Under the pieces are notes generated by a model. That model was not told the DNA's origin and made no database searches. It saw nothing but the letters and a program-made list of their open reading frames with translations. A stretch of DNA of 64,000 nucleotides from Platycarya strobilacea (lineage: Eukaryota; Streptophyta; Magnoliopsida; Fagales; Juglandaceae), in NCBI GenBank assembly GCA_036898215.1, contig CM072548.1, positions 16,503,730 through 16,567,729 on the forward strand. The letters run 5' to 3'. Positions 46,101-57,800 of the stretch are shown piece by piece. How positions within the stretch are numbered: position 1 is the stretch's first letter; the number at the start of each line of letters is the position of its first letter. A program made the translations under genes and the position numbers.

Positions 46101-49100
46101 ACTTCATCATATTTTCTGCTCAGTGACAAGAAACTTCTACTTTCGGACTCTAGGTAAACGGTACTTTCAAGTGCAACCCATAACTACTGATATGCTTTTC
46201 AATAAATCAAAAAGATTAGTTGACTGCTTTTAAGAGCCTAGATGGGGAAAGAAGGAAAGATGCAAATAACAGCAAAATATATAGTCTGCACAGGAGACAT
46301 GGAAAACATAGGCAAACAAAACCACAGTAGCAAAATATATATATATTTATCAAACACAATTTCAATAAATTGCTCTACCGTCTCTCCTTCTTTTAGAAAC
46401 AGTTTGGCAATTTCAATTCCAGCCTGAAATAAGAAAAGAATAGGATCAAACTCACGATATTACAATATCTAATCGCAATGATGTACACAAATTAATAGGA
46501 AATATAATTTTCCTCGTATTTCTTATCAAACCAAATAAGAGTTGTAGAAACTGATCAGATATGCAGAGAAGTACACATTCTAATATACAAGAGAGAACAA
46601 GGAATGGGACATGTAAGCTGGAAAAAATGTAGCGGATACCATCCACTGTCCATGCCATTCTAGAATGAGTATTATTCATGGTAATGTAGCATTCAATAAT
46701 CAGCAGTGTCTTTAGTAGTTTATCTATTTAGGTTATTCTGGAAAGATGACATTGTAACAACTAAAAGAAAGTGCCAGTCATATGTGCACCTATACTCTAA
46801 AAGGGCTGGTGAAAGTTACAATTGGAGCTCCTTAGAATATTATATCAGTTCCATCAAGTAAGGAAACAATGTGGGACTTGCTGCTCAATGCACTTTTACC
46901 ATACTCACCATCCAATATGGAGCTTAGAGGGACACTACAATCTCTGGACACTACAATCTCTCTAACTCAAATCTTTTGATGTCCTCATCAGGTCCCATGA
47001 CACACAGACTGTACCAACAGCAAAGAATAATATTGACACTTGAGGAGATTCCTGGACATCGGTGATTGAAATGGATCAAGAAGCCCTGATAGGTTTAATT
47101 CTTTGACGGGTTTTTTAGCTAACACTATGTCCTGGGAGTGTTGCAATGATTCCTACTTCCTCTGCCTGTCTACTACATGTTAATATTTTGTTGTCCATTC
47201 AAAAGCAAGCAGAAGAACTACAGTAACTTTGCGGATGACAAACAAACAGGGTCTTTCTACTTTTGACCCTTTTGCTTCTTTGTGGAATCTCTTCCTGCTA
47301 ATCTGAATTCTTCCTCAAAAATCCTATGCAAGTATTTAAGCCACAACAAGAACATTGTTTTGTCTTAGTCCTTGACCTAACTCACTTCCTTATCAATACT
47401 CATTGTAGCCACCTAAGTCCCTCCAAAAGTTCTTCTCTGTAAATTTAAGTTCCTCTAGGAAAAGCTTAACTACAGACACTCAAATGTTCAACCAATCAAC
47501 ATTCTCTAGATTCATTTGAAAATTATCTTAAAAGGGATTCAAAGATCAGAAGATAACACAATAATAAGTGTAAGATGAATAAAACAAATAAAGTTCGCAC
47601 TTGAACATAAAGATCAATCTAGAAAACAAACCTGCACTAATCCACCAAGGTTATCTCTAAGATCTAGAACAAAATATGAGGCTCCCATAGCCTGAAGTCG
47701 CTTCATGGCTGCAACAATAATTATTTTATTTATTAGACTCATACAATCAACAAGGCTATATTGTTTAAGTATGTAGCAAACAAAAGCCTCTTGGAGTTAA
47801 TCGGTGCCATAAGCTTGCTTGAATAAGGATCCAAGCAAGCCAAAGAGCCAAATAAGTCCACGATAGCATCCTCAATAGATATAGAAAGGAAAATGCCATC
47901 TATACTTACAATTTTATTTACAAAACCATATGTGCTGATGTTTCAACTATTGAAATCGGTAAAACTTTTGAAATTTGAAATTTAAAATTCAAATTAAAAA
48001 AGAAAATACTAATAAAATGGGGCTGTCACTCTATATGTATAATAAGGGTGAAGCCCCAACAAGGGACCACTGGATAGTTGGTCCTATTATACGTAAAATA
48101 GTTTGTATGTGTAGCATTGCTCTTTTAAAAAATAGAAAGGATCCAGTTGTATGCTACAAAGGCACCTATTCTTAGAGGAAATGCAAATTAGATTTTTAAT
48201 CGATTTTTGAGCTCCCTTCTTTTGGTTTTTGTATGCAAGTAGAGCATGAGAATAAAGGACCAACACTGAATCCGTAAAGTTCCCTGTTGTTGAGAGTTAG
48301 AGGTTTGTGTACATAAGGTTCGGAAGAGATATGGTTTGATTCAATTAATGCCTACCAGTCGCCAAGTCTTTTCTAGCCAATGCGTTGAACTCTTTTAATC
48401 GCATGTAGCCAACAGAAGCATTTCCATTTTCGCTTTGCTCCAAACGATAAAAGACAGGGGTTCGAGCAACAAGTTGCCTCTGGACTGCAATAGATTGAAT
48501 AGGCCCACAGTTCCCATGCTTCACCTAAAATTAATAGAATAATCACTATGAAGACAAGTCACAAATAAACTTACTATAGTATTACCATACGAGACAAAAT
48601 TAAAATCACTACCTTAATAGTCACAAATGTTTCATTTGGTCCTTGTAACAAAGATGATACTTCAAACGCTGATTTCCCTCTCACATCTACTTCATTAACA
48701 GCTAACACTTCATCCCCCTAATGAGGTAGAAGAAAGGGAAAAAATAAATGCAAGGGAACCGATTATTATGCACAACCAGATATATACAAATGCTGGCAAA
48801 AGGCTGGCAAAAGGGTCAATGCAGCTAGATAATGGAACTTCTGGGGGAAAAGGATTTGTGTATGGCCACACAAACCCTTTTTCCACCAGTCATCCCTAAC
48901 TAGGGCCATATTCTGTTTCTAATTAATTTAACAGGAAAAGGGAAAAAAAACCTTCACGGGGGAAATAAGAAAAGAAAAGAAAAAAGTAACTTGGTGAGAC
49001 TATTACATTTTGGAATGCTAATGCCAACAATACCAACCAACTGAGTTGTGTGGTAGAAGTTGGCACTAACGAACAAATAGAAAAAATATAATGGCGGCAA

Positions 49101-51232
49101 AACCCATCTCAATAGTTAGGCATATGCATGCCTTGACCACTATCATTACCCTTCCCATTTGTCTCTGGCACAGAAAGAAATCTAGTGGAATTCACCTCGT
49201 AAAGAAAATCTACAAAGTTTTTTCTTTGGTTCTCACTTCTTTATATTGTCATTCAGTTGCAATCTTGGGAACAATCTTTATGTTAGTCTTTCCCCATTGT
49301 ACTTCCGTATTCATGTGGATGATTCAACATTATGCACTTGGGAAAAATCTCAACACAAATACAAATAAACAAACCAAGAAATTGGTGAAAAATGACATGA
49401 ACCATGTCCAACAAATAGTTTTTTTTTTTAAATAAGCACCACAGCTTAGAGACCAGAGAACAGAGAACCGTCAATACAAGGCTAGTAATTGGAGTAAAAT
49501 TTAGATAAAATGCAGTGGTTCAGAACTAAAATAATTACCCATCTCAACATAATCTCAATTAAAAACATATCATTCATTGATGCACAAAGAAAGAGTTTCC
49601 ATAACATATGAACTCCAAGCCTCAAACAGTGAATCAAGAGTTCAGTATGAAGAAAGGCAGAAACTGAAACAAACATTTGCATGTTGCATGCACAATTTTC
49701 GCTCCATAGGTACCTGTCTAACACCAGCAGAATGTGCAGGGCCATCCAACAGGAGTCCTAGTACCTTCAGTTTTACACCTCCATCATCTTCCAGAACTTC
49801 CCTAAGGTTTAGCCCAATACCACTCATGTCATACCTTGCCATCTTGGAGAACTTTCAACAATGACAAAAGCAGCATATAACATGGAAACAAGAAAACTGA
49901 AAAGTTTGTAAGTAAAGACCATTATGTACGCCTAAGGGAGACACAACAAATCTGAAAACAAATATCAAACATAAGCATCAAGTACGCTAATGTCCTAAGA
50001 TATCATTTCTTTTTGTAAGGAAAATGTAGCAACAAGAGTGAAGGAGGGAAGCAAAAGCAAGCAAATTGATAGCAGTAACTACAACCACAACCACCTTATG
50101 TTCTGCTTTCAATTGGTAAATTAGAATCACAATTAAGAGAAACCCGACCTCGACTGCTTGAAAGTTCAATAGGAGAGAAAATAATAGTAATATAACGAAT
50201 TCAAAAGAAATTCTGTCAAATTCTCTGGTTAGGGTTTATCCACACATCATTTGCACTGTGGAAACTTTTTTTTTTTTAATCCGCATTGCACTGCGGAAAG
50301 ATTGCAAACACAAAGATTAACCAACCAACGGTGTCGATCACTGTTCTAACTACCATACAAGAACCTCTCCCTGCATGTAGCGTGCTTGATAAGTACAGAA
50401 GCAAAGGCATGCAAAGTCCTATTCAGTCTTCACACACACACTGAGATACATGCATAAATATATAACTGTGTGATGATTACCTCTTCAGGGGAAAGAAAAC
50501 GCGTATAAGGATCACCCAAGCTCGCCAACATTCGTTTGATAATATCGTGGGCCTTTGACCTCGTCGGAATGGAAGTGGTCAGAATATCTTCTTTTTTTTG
50601 CTGGAAGCATTTAAAGGCTATATACGTCAAACGGGCCCCGTATTAGCCATTAGGCACTCAAACAGTCCCAGGAATTAAAAAGCTGTTGTCAGTTGCCACA
50701 GCAAGAAATTTACTGGTTCGTCTCTAAGAACTCGCACACATATTCATAATTACATACAAACACAAGGATCACAGATATAGTTATCCAAATTTTTACGTAC
50801 CTTCCATGTTTGGGGAGACCAGCGATGGCGACCGGTGTCGAGAAAACTGTCGTTGACGATTTCCCATGCTTCCTCCACAATCCCCCCGTTACTCACCACT
50901 TCCGGACCAGTCTCGGCCTTCACTAGTCGCTCATCTTCGCGGCAGAGCTCTGACGAAGAGTCATGTTTAGTAGACACAGAAGAAGAAGAAGAAGGAGGAG
51001 GAGGAGAAGGTGATTGAGCTGTTGGAGACTGAAATGCAATAGAGCACGGAGACGAGAAGAGGATCCCGAAGGAGAGAGCTCCAGATAAAGCTCCAATCAG
51101 GGATTTCTTAGCCCAGTCAGGAGAAATGCCATGGGTGGTGGTGAAATTATAGCAGAGGATTTGAGGCTTCCGAGTTTCTGATAGTGATGGTGGGAGGGTG
51201 GGCAAGGAGCTTGAGAGGGTGGAGACCCTCAT
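43196..51232 (-). CDS. CTPA: Carboxyl-terminal processing peptidase, chloroplast (peptidase family S41)
   Basis: Twelve exons: 51232-50801, 50600-50481, 49851-49714, 48717-48613, 48524-48356, 47708-47632, 46423-46379, 45327-45244, 44088-44050, 43969-43907, 43458-43329, 43251-43196. All junctions are GT-AG, phases agree, and they sum to 1458 nt (485 aa). Residues 1-80 look like a bipartite chloroplast/thylakoid-lumen targeting sequence (hydrophobic SLIGALSGALSFGILFSS after KK, no twin Arg). A PDZ domain lies at about 185-265 (MSGIGLNLREV, GPAHSAGVRQGDEVLAVN). The catalytic dyad is present: S399 in KTASASEI and K424 in GERTFGKG, 25 residues apart as in E. coli Tsp. Known role: C-terminal trimming of precursor D1 (PsbA) in the lumen, needed to assemble the PSII manganese cluster; plants have three CTPA paralogues and which of them does this is not settled here. 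Start chosen as the first ATG before the targeting sequence. Confidence 0.93.
44847..45133. repeat. Diverged tandem repeat in a CTPA intron
   Basis: Two clear units, 44942-45012 and 45060-45133, share TGTCCA, GCAGACA, TTGATTCAAAACTGAGTATA-like and GCTAATGAGTGATA-like segments. A weaker third one is near 44847-44940. They lie in the intron between exons 8 and 9 and do not touch splice sites. Confidence 0.5.
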
Positions 51233-53542
51233 CTTTGGCGCTGGATTTTGGTTCGGTGGTGGTGAGGATGCGAGCGTTCTTTTCTTTTCTTGAATTCTTT
51301 ATTCAGTCCTTAATTGATGTATTATATTTTTCGAAAATTATTCGCTACAGTACAGCGGCATACAGGAGCTACAATTCTTATTTAAAAAAATAAAATAAAA
51401 TAATATTAACGTGAGTGTGCTGTTGGGCTGCAATACACAAGTGCTGCAATATACCAGGGCTGCAATCCAGCATTCTCCCATATTTTTTAGTAGTTTTTTT
51501 TTTTATTTAATTGATTAATTTATAAAATTATTACAACAATAATATATCGTGTTAAGGGCTGTTTTTTATTTTTCTTTCTTCAAGCGTGCGCTGTCGAAAA
51601 TTGTTAAGAAAAATTGTGAATAGTAATAAAAAAATATTAATAAAATAATGATTAATAGGAAAGTAATTTTATAATGTTTGCGAAAGATTTATTCATTATT
51701 GGCGTAATTCATCTGCAATATAAAAAAAAATTTCTTTACAATAAAAATGACTATTTCTTACTAAAATTAGTCTATTTTTATTGTAAATAATTATTCTTAA
51801 CGTAAATAATCCGTTACAGATATCCATTTTCTTGAAGTGTCGATTGATCTGATTATGAATATTTTTTATAATTAAATTGATATTTATTGGTTTGAAAGTT
51901 TTAAGAATTAGAATATTTTGTAGAGCTGAATCGGTATATATTAGCTTTAAAAAATTTTAAACCGATATTAGATCAATTAATTGTCGAATTGGGAACTTAA
52001 AATTTTTTTTTAAATTTCGATCCAATTTTTTCAATTTTATAAATAAACAAAATCATATTCCAATAAAATTTTTGCAAGTTGTTAATCCATATCCAACATT
52101 TTATAGTTTTTGGCTAAAAATTTATAAAATTAAAATTGATATGTTAATATCAAAAAAAAATTCTTAATATCAAAATTCTTTTTCTTAATATCAAAATTCA
52201 AAAGTTATATTAACAATATAAAATTAATTTTAATATATTATAAATCATATATCATGTTAAAACTTTTAACATGTTATATAAGATATTATATTATTTTTAC
52301 GTTATAAAATTAAAAAATATGAATAATAAGATTAAAAGTTCATGTTATATTAATTAACAATTTAATATAATATATATATTATATATTATATAAATAAAAT
52401 ATTTTGTATCTAATATACATTTACTTAAATATATATGTATATATATAAACCGATCCTTGGACTGAAACTATTTTTTAAAATATGAAAATCGCTGCTAAAC
52501 GGATTTAAAACCAATTAAGTTTTTAAGCAACGATTCAATCTCATTCAACCGATTCACCGATTTTTTTACACTCTTACTATTCACAAACCGATGTCTTGAT
52601 ATATCACCTACATTGTTGATATAATAAGAGTGGATTTGCAAATTTTAACTCTCTTAAATTTTTCATACAAATTAAATCGTATCACATGATCAGCACAATA
52701 GAATGCGTCATCAACAATACATATTCCATAGATGTTGCATGATTTGATTTATAAGAAAAATTTAAGAGATTTCAATCTTGCAAATCAAATCATGCCACGT
52801 GAATTATATAAATAATGTATTATCATGCCGATTTATGATTATAATAACTTTTTATAAATACAGAAAAATTCATTTTCTTCCCTAATAAATACACATTTAG
52901 ACGTATGTTGATTGGTGTATTGTACGTGCTTAAAATGATAAAAAGTAGGGTTTTTCTGTGATTTACAGAAATTCAAGTTATTGTAGCTTGCTTTCAATGA
53001 TAATGACAAGTTATACAACACTTTTTAGGGGTGATTCCAAATTATCCATCCAATTATTACATCTAAATACCAAACATATTACAAATAATTGCTTTGACAC
53101 TTTCTTTTGCTACATAATATCGATAGACTGAATCTTCATAATATCACTTGGTCCTGCTACATACAGAAAATTTTGTATAAAAATTGTGCACAAGGAAGTT
53201 TAAAAATTTTACATTAACTACAATTAAAGAAAAAATAGAAATAATTATTTGTCCAACACAAACAGAACTAAAAATTAGGAAAGTTGAAACGAAAAACACA
53301 ATCACAGATAAACTACAACCCATTTTCTAAATAATTTCTATGCAAAATTTCCTACAAATATTATTTTCCATATCACTTTGAGCTGCCAAACAGCTCAATA
53401 ACTATTGGCAAATGCTGAGCAGGATGAACTTGGGACAGTATTTGTTAATAAGGACTTATCTTCAATATATTAATTTTTAACCAAAATTATATCTTGTTCT
53501 TTCTTAACAATTTCCAAACTCTGCGATGGATCTCTAATGGAC
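51233..53542. other. Intergenic upstream of CTPA
   Basis: Presumably includes the CTPA promoter, but no clear TATA box is seen. An inverted CACTA-like end (CACTTCAAGAAAA on the minus strand) finishes at 51839. 51838-52580 may be another hAT-type MITE: CGATTGATCTGATTATG at the left, CGATTCACCGATTTTTTTAC at the right, AACCGATYY repeats inside; its borders are not proven. No gene. Confidence 0.35.
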
Positions 53543-53835
53543 CATGTTTGGGAATTGAGATGAGTCTCATCTCATCTTAAAACTTTTCATAATTTTTTTT
53601 TCAAGCATCAATCTAATACGACATTTTTTAATTTTAAATATTTAACTTTTTTATCTAATTATTATCTGATCATTACAATTTTCCTAAACTATTAAACAAA
53701 AGACCAAAAACAATACAATTTTTTTAATATTTCAAAACAAAAAAAAAAATATTCAAACAATTTTCAAATTTATAATATTTTATTCAACTTTTTCTTTCTA
53801 ATTTCACAAAACATAATAAAATATCTAAACTCATC
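53543..53835. mobile_element. Tourist-like MITE (same family, diverged)
   Basis: Begins GGACCATGTTTGGGAATTGA with GATGAGTCTCATCTCATCTT. The core is TTTAACTTTTTTATCTAATT, TTACAATTTTCCTAAACTAT and TATTTTATTCAACTTTTTCT. The right end is poorly preserved. Confidence 0.5.
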
Positions 53836-53990
53836 CCTTTTTTTTCTTGGTTAATTGCCAAGCTCAAACCATTTCTTACCATTCACATATAACTATTATT
53901 CTTATAATTCTCATGCAATAACCAATAGGGTAGCTTGATTCAAAACCATGAAATTCCAAATATTTGTTATGTAGGTGTACAAGCCCAGGT

Positions 53991-54604
53991 AGGGGTGCAA
54001 CTAATTTGATCCAATCCAGTTTTTAGACATATTTTTAAAACAAATTGATATATACCGATTTTAAAATTTGAAAAACCAATACTATACCAGTTACACTCAT
54101 AAGTTGATACTTCCGATTTTACCAATCCTGATCCGATTGGATTCGGTATATTATAAAGTATCAATAATTTATTATAGTATATTATAAATGTATTATAGAC
54201 TATAGTGAGATATTATAAAATATAATGATGTTATTATAATTACTAATACAATAGACTATAGTTATAATATAATGATGTTATTATAATTAGTAATACAATA
54301 GACTATAGTGATAATATAAAGTTATTTACATAGGATTCTAAAATTATATTAATTAATAATTTATCATATACTACAAAATCATTTTATATATAATTATATA
54401 TATCATAAATAAAATTACATATAATACAACAATCATATATATATAGCACCAACCTGGTCTGGTGCTTGAAAAAAGAAAAATCAAAATCGGATGGATTTTG
54501 ACTAGTTTTGAGAAATAGAAAACCAATACCTGACCAGACTAAACCTGATACCGGACCAAACCCACCGGTTCCGTCCGATCTGGTTCACCCTTTTTTTTTT
54601 TTTT
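53991..54604. mobile_element. hAT-like MITE downstream of coatomer zeta
   Basis: The left end AGGGGTGCAACTAATTTG pairs roughly with the right end GGTTCACCC followed by a T-run. The flanks GCCCAGGT (53983-53990) and GCCCAGCG (54605-54612) agree at 6 of 8 positions, a decayed 8-bp target duplication. AACCGATAC/TCCGATTTTACC-type subterminal repeats are inside. Confidence 0.5.
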
Positions 54605-54819
54605 GCCCAGCGGTGCATCTTACTGCCTCCAAAGTACAAATTAATCAAGTTAACCAAAAAGAGAGCAGAAAACAGATTGATTCAAATTAAGGAAGCTACC
54701 AACATGCATGCAACCTTGCAGGATAAAAGTAAATTTGAGTACATCGAAAATGATGAAGCCAAACAGTACACAAAAATATTGTTCACTCGACGCGCCTCTG
54801 CGCTTGTTCCACAGAATCA

Positions 54820-57800
54820 TCATGTAAGGAGGGATCTTGTTAGATGTTCACGGGCGGTGGCTAATGCCTGACTTATTGTCTGCAATAGAAGAAAAATAAA
54901 AAGTAAAGGAAGGTTACAGCTTGTATATGCTAACGGTGGTTGGACTTTGTAGATTGGTTTAACCAGAATGTGTTTATTTTTTCAGATAAAAGGGAATGAA
55001 AAGAAACAGGATTTTGATACCTGCTCTGACAAAGAAGCACCAGAATCCATACTGTTACTTGCAACCTTCCCAGCTATAATATTTGCATCCGTCTCAAGAA
55101 TAATACTGCAGCATATACAAATAAGTTAAATCTGGATGGACTGCACTGCATGCTGAGTGGGGAACACATTAGCTTGCGAAAAAGAAAAGGATAAAAAAAA
55201 AAACATTTACATTAAGGAATAGAAAGACGACATATTATCCAAATGTTCAGACTGTTAGGCATTTTTTACTATGATAGGGTATTTGAATTTTAATTTTGAT
55301 TTAACGGGGACGGATTCACTACTTGAAAAAGGGACCTAATATGTTCAACCCTGTTTCCCATCCATTCCCATCTGTGTCAAATAAGTTCTTAAAATGGAAT
55401 TTTATAGAATAAATACAGATACTAGTGGTGCTCCATCAGAATTTGTGCATATATCATATTGGACTACAAAGGGAAAGCAATACAAAAAAACCACCGAAGT
55501 CTTCCTGAAAGCCCGTCAAAGTTGAGGAAATAATTAACTGAACTATTTAAAGACCAATAATTATTTATTTTAAGCACCGGGTGTCCCGAAACAGTGTCCC
55601 GACTAATCCAGGATGCAAAGGCCCTTGACGTTTCCCGCAAATGCACCTTGAGTAATTTAAGAGAAAAATCCGCCAATCCAATGGCCCCTTACATTGGTTT
55701 GCACCCAAGAGGATTCAAATCTTAGATTGGAAAGGAGCATACCACTTAGACCAAGACCTTTACCACTTGAGCCAACCCCTAGGGGTTTAAAGGCCAATAA
55801 TTTGTCAAAGCATTATGAGTTAATGTCTATTAAAAAGCCATCAAGCACCACTCATGCAGCTCGACATTGCAAGGTCAATAATCCTCAATCAAGAAGAGTT
55901 GAACTGAGACCCTCACTGCTTGCATATGGTCAACAAGAGTTGGGGACACCTAACAACTAAGAAACAACTAGCCCACTTCCTACAAATTTTTTTTGATAGG
56001 TAATAACAATTTTATTCATGTAATTAGGCCAAACCAAGTACACAGGAAGTGTACAAGAGAAAAAACCTAGATACAAGCTAGAAAGGAAAGCTAAGACAAG
56101 ACATTACAAGAAATTCCTTCCTTTACAAGGTTGTGCTCCCAAAAATTGAGATTACTAAAGAAAAAGCCCCTAAATGTCCCAAGAGAGCATTCACAATCAA
56201 CAAAACACCTTCCATGCCTCTTGGACCATAAACACCAAAGTAAACACAAAGGGACCACTCTCCAAATATCTGCACTGCTTCCACTAGCTAAAAAGGTGTT
56301 CCAGCTTGCCAAAAAATCCACCACACTTAAAGGCATAACCCAAGCAATACCAGCCCTATTGAAAATTTCATTCCACAAGGCTGACGCCACATCACAATGC
56401 AGGAAGAAATGATTGACAGATTCCCCAGATTTCTTACACAAAAAGCACCAATCAATAATGAGCAGCCCCATTTTCCTCAAGTTGTCAATGGTTAGAATTT
56501 TCTCGAGACAAACCAACCAACCAAAAATTGCGACTTTACTAGGGACTTTAGATTTCCATATGTATTTCCAAGAAAAAGCATTATCGCCCTTGCAATTCAT
56601 CACTTTGTATAAGAATTTAACTAAAAAAGTGGATTTAGAGTCATGAATTCACAACATCTTATCCTCCTTAGAAGAGTCGATCTTCATATCATAAAGCTTA
56701 GCAAGGAAATCAAAAGCTTCGCAAAGCTCCCAATCCTGAATATCCCTATTAAACTCCACTTATCAATGTAGCAAATTATTTAAAATCTGAAACGAATCAG
56801 CCACAGTAGCCCCTTTATTTCTAGCTATCTGATAGAGATTAGGATGGCTAATTTTAAGAGCTGAATTACCACACCAAACATCATGCCAAAAAAGAATATT
56901 GCTCCCATCCCCCACTTTAGATCTAATGTTGTTAACAAAATGGCGCCAACCCAAATGAAAATATTTCCATAGACTCAATCCAAAGGATCCTTTATTTGTA
57001 CACCAATTACCCCTCATACTACCATACTTGGCATCCACAGTCTTTCTCCAAAATGCATCTTTCTCAACGACATACCTCCAAAGCCATTTCCCAAGAAGAG
57101 CCTTATTAAAAAGCCTTAAATTTCTGATTCCCAAGCCCCCCCAAGACACTGGTGCACAAACTTTGTTCCAGCTCACTAACTGAAATTTTCTTTCCTCTCC
57201 AATCCCATCCCATAAGAAGTTTCTATAAATTTTTTCAATTCTCTTTACAACCCCTACAGGAATGGGAAAAAAGCAAGTAGGAAGGAAAACTGGTTAAAGT
57301 GCTTTTAATCAAAGTTATTCTGCCACCTTTCGAAAGATAGATCTTCTTCCAACCTGCTAGCCTTTTTTCAATCTTTTGTCCCAGATGGATACAGCTTTAT
57401 GAGAGGCTCCCAGAGGCAGCCCGAGATATTTGATAGGCAAGGGAGAAACTTTGCAGCCCAAAATGTTGGCAAGATCAAGAGAGCTGCTAATGGAACCTAC
57501 AGACACAATTTCAGATTTAGAGAAGTTGATTCTAAGCCCAGAGACAGCCTCAAAGCACTACAATAAAGCTCTTAAAGCACATAGATGATCTTGTTTAGAA
57601 TCGCTAAAAATAAGAGTATCATCAGCAAAAAGCAAGTGAGAGATAGTGATACAATTATGGGCAACATCTCCAACCTTGAAACCTGACATGAAGCCACCTA
57701 AAACAACCGCATCAATCATACAACTCAAGGCATCCATGATAATGACAAAGAGAAACGGGGATGGGGGATCATCTTGTCTTAAACCTCGGGAGCTATTGAA

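Noticed and set aside
49091..49435. 114-aa plus-strand frame in a CTPA intron
   Set aside because: It lies wholly in an intron of the opposite strand and has no recognisable domain beyond a hydrophobic stretch.
53991..54604. 5' end of a gene suggested by a GC-richer patch before a T-run
   Set aside because: The ends, subterminal repeats and imperfect 8-bp flanks fit a hAT-type MITE better; there is no coding frame.
55694..55960. Plus-strand frame with an Arg/Pro-rich start
   Set aside because: It reads antisense through the tRNA-derived SINE and then into unstructured intron; the pol III boxes explain the sequence.
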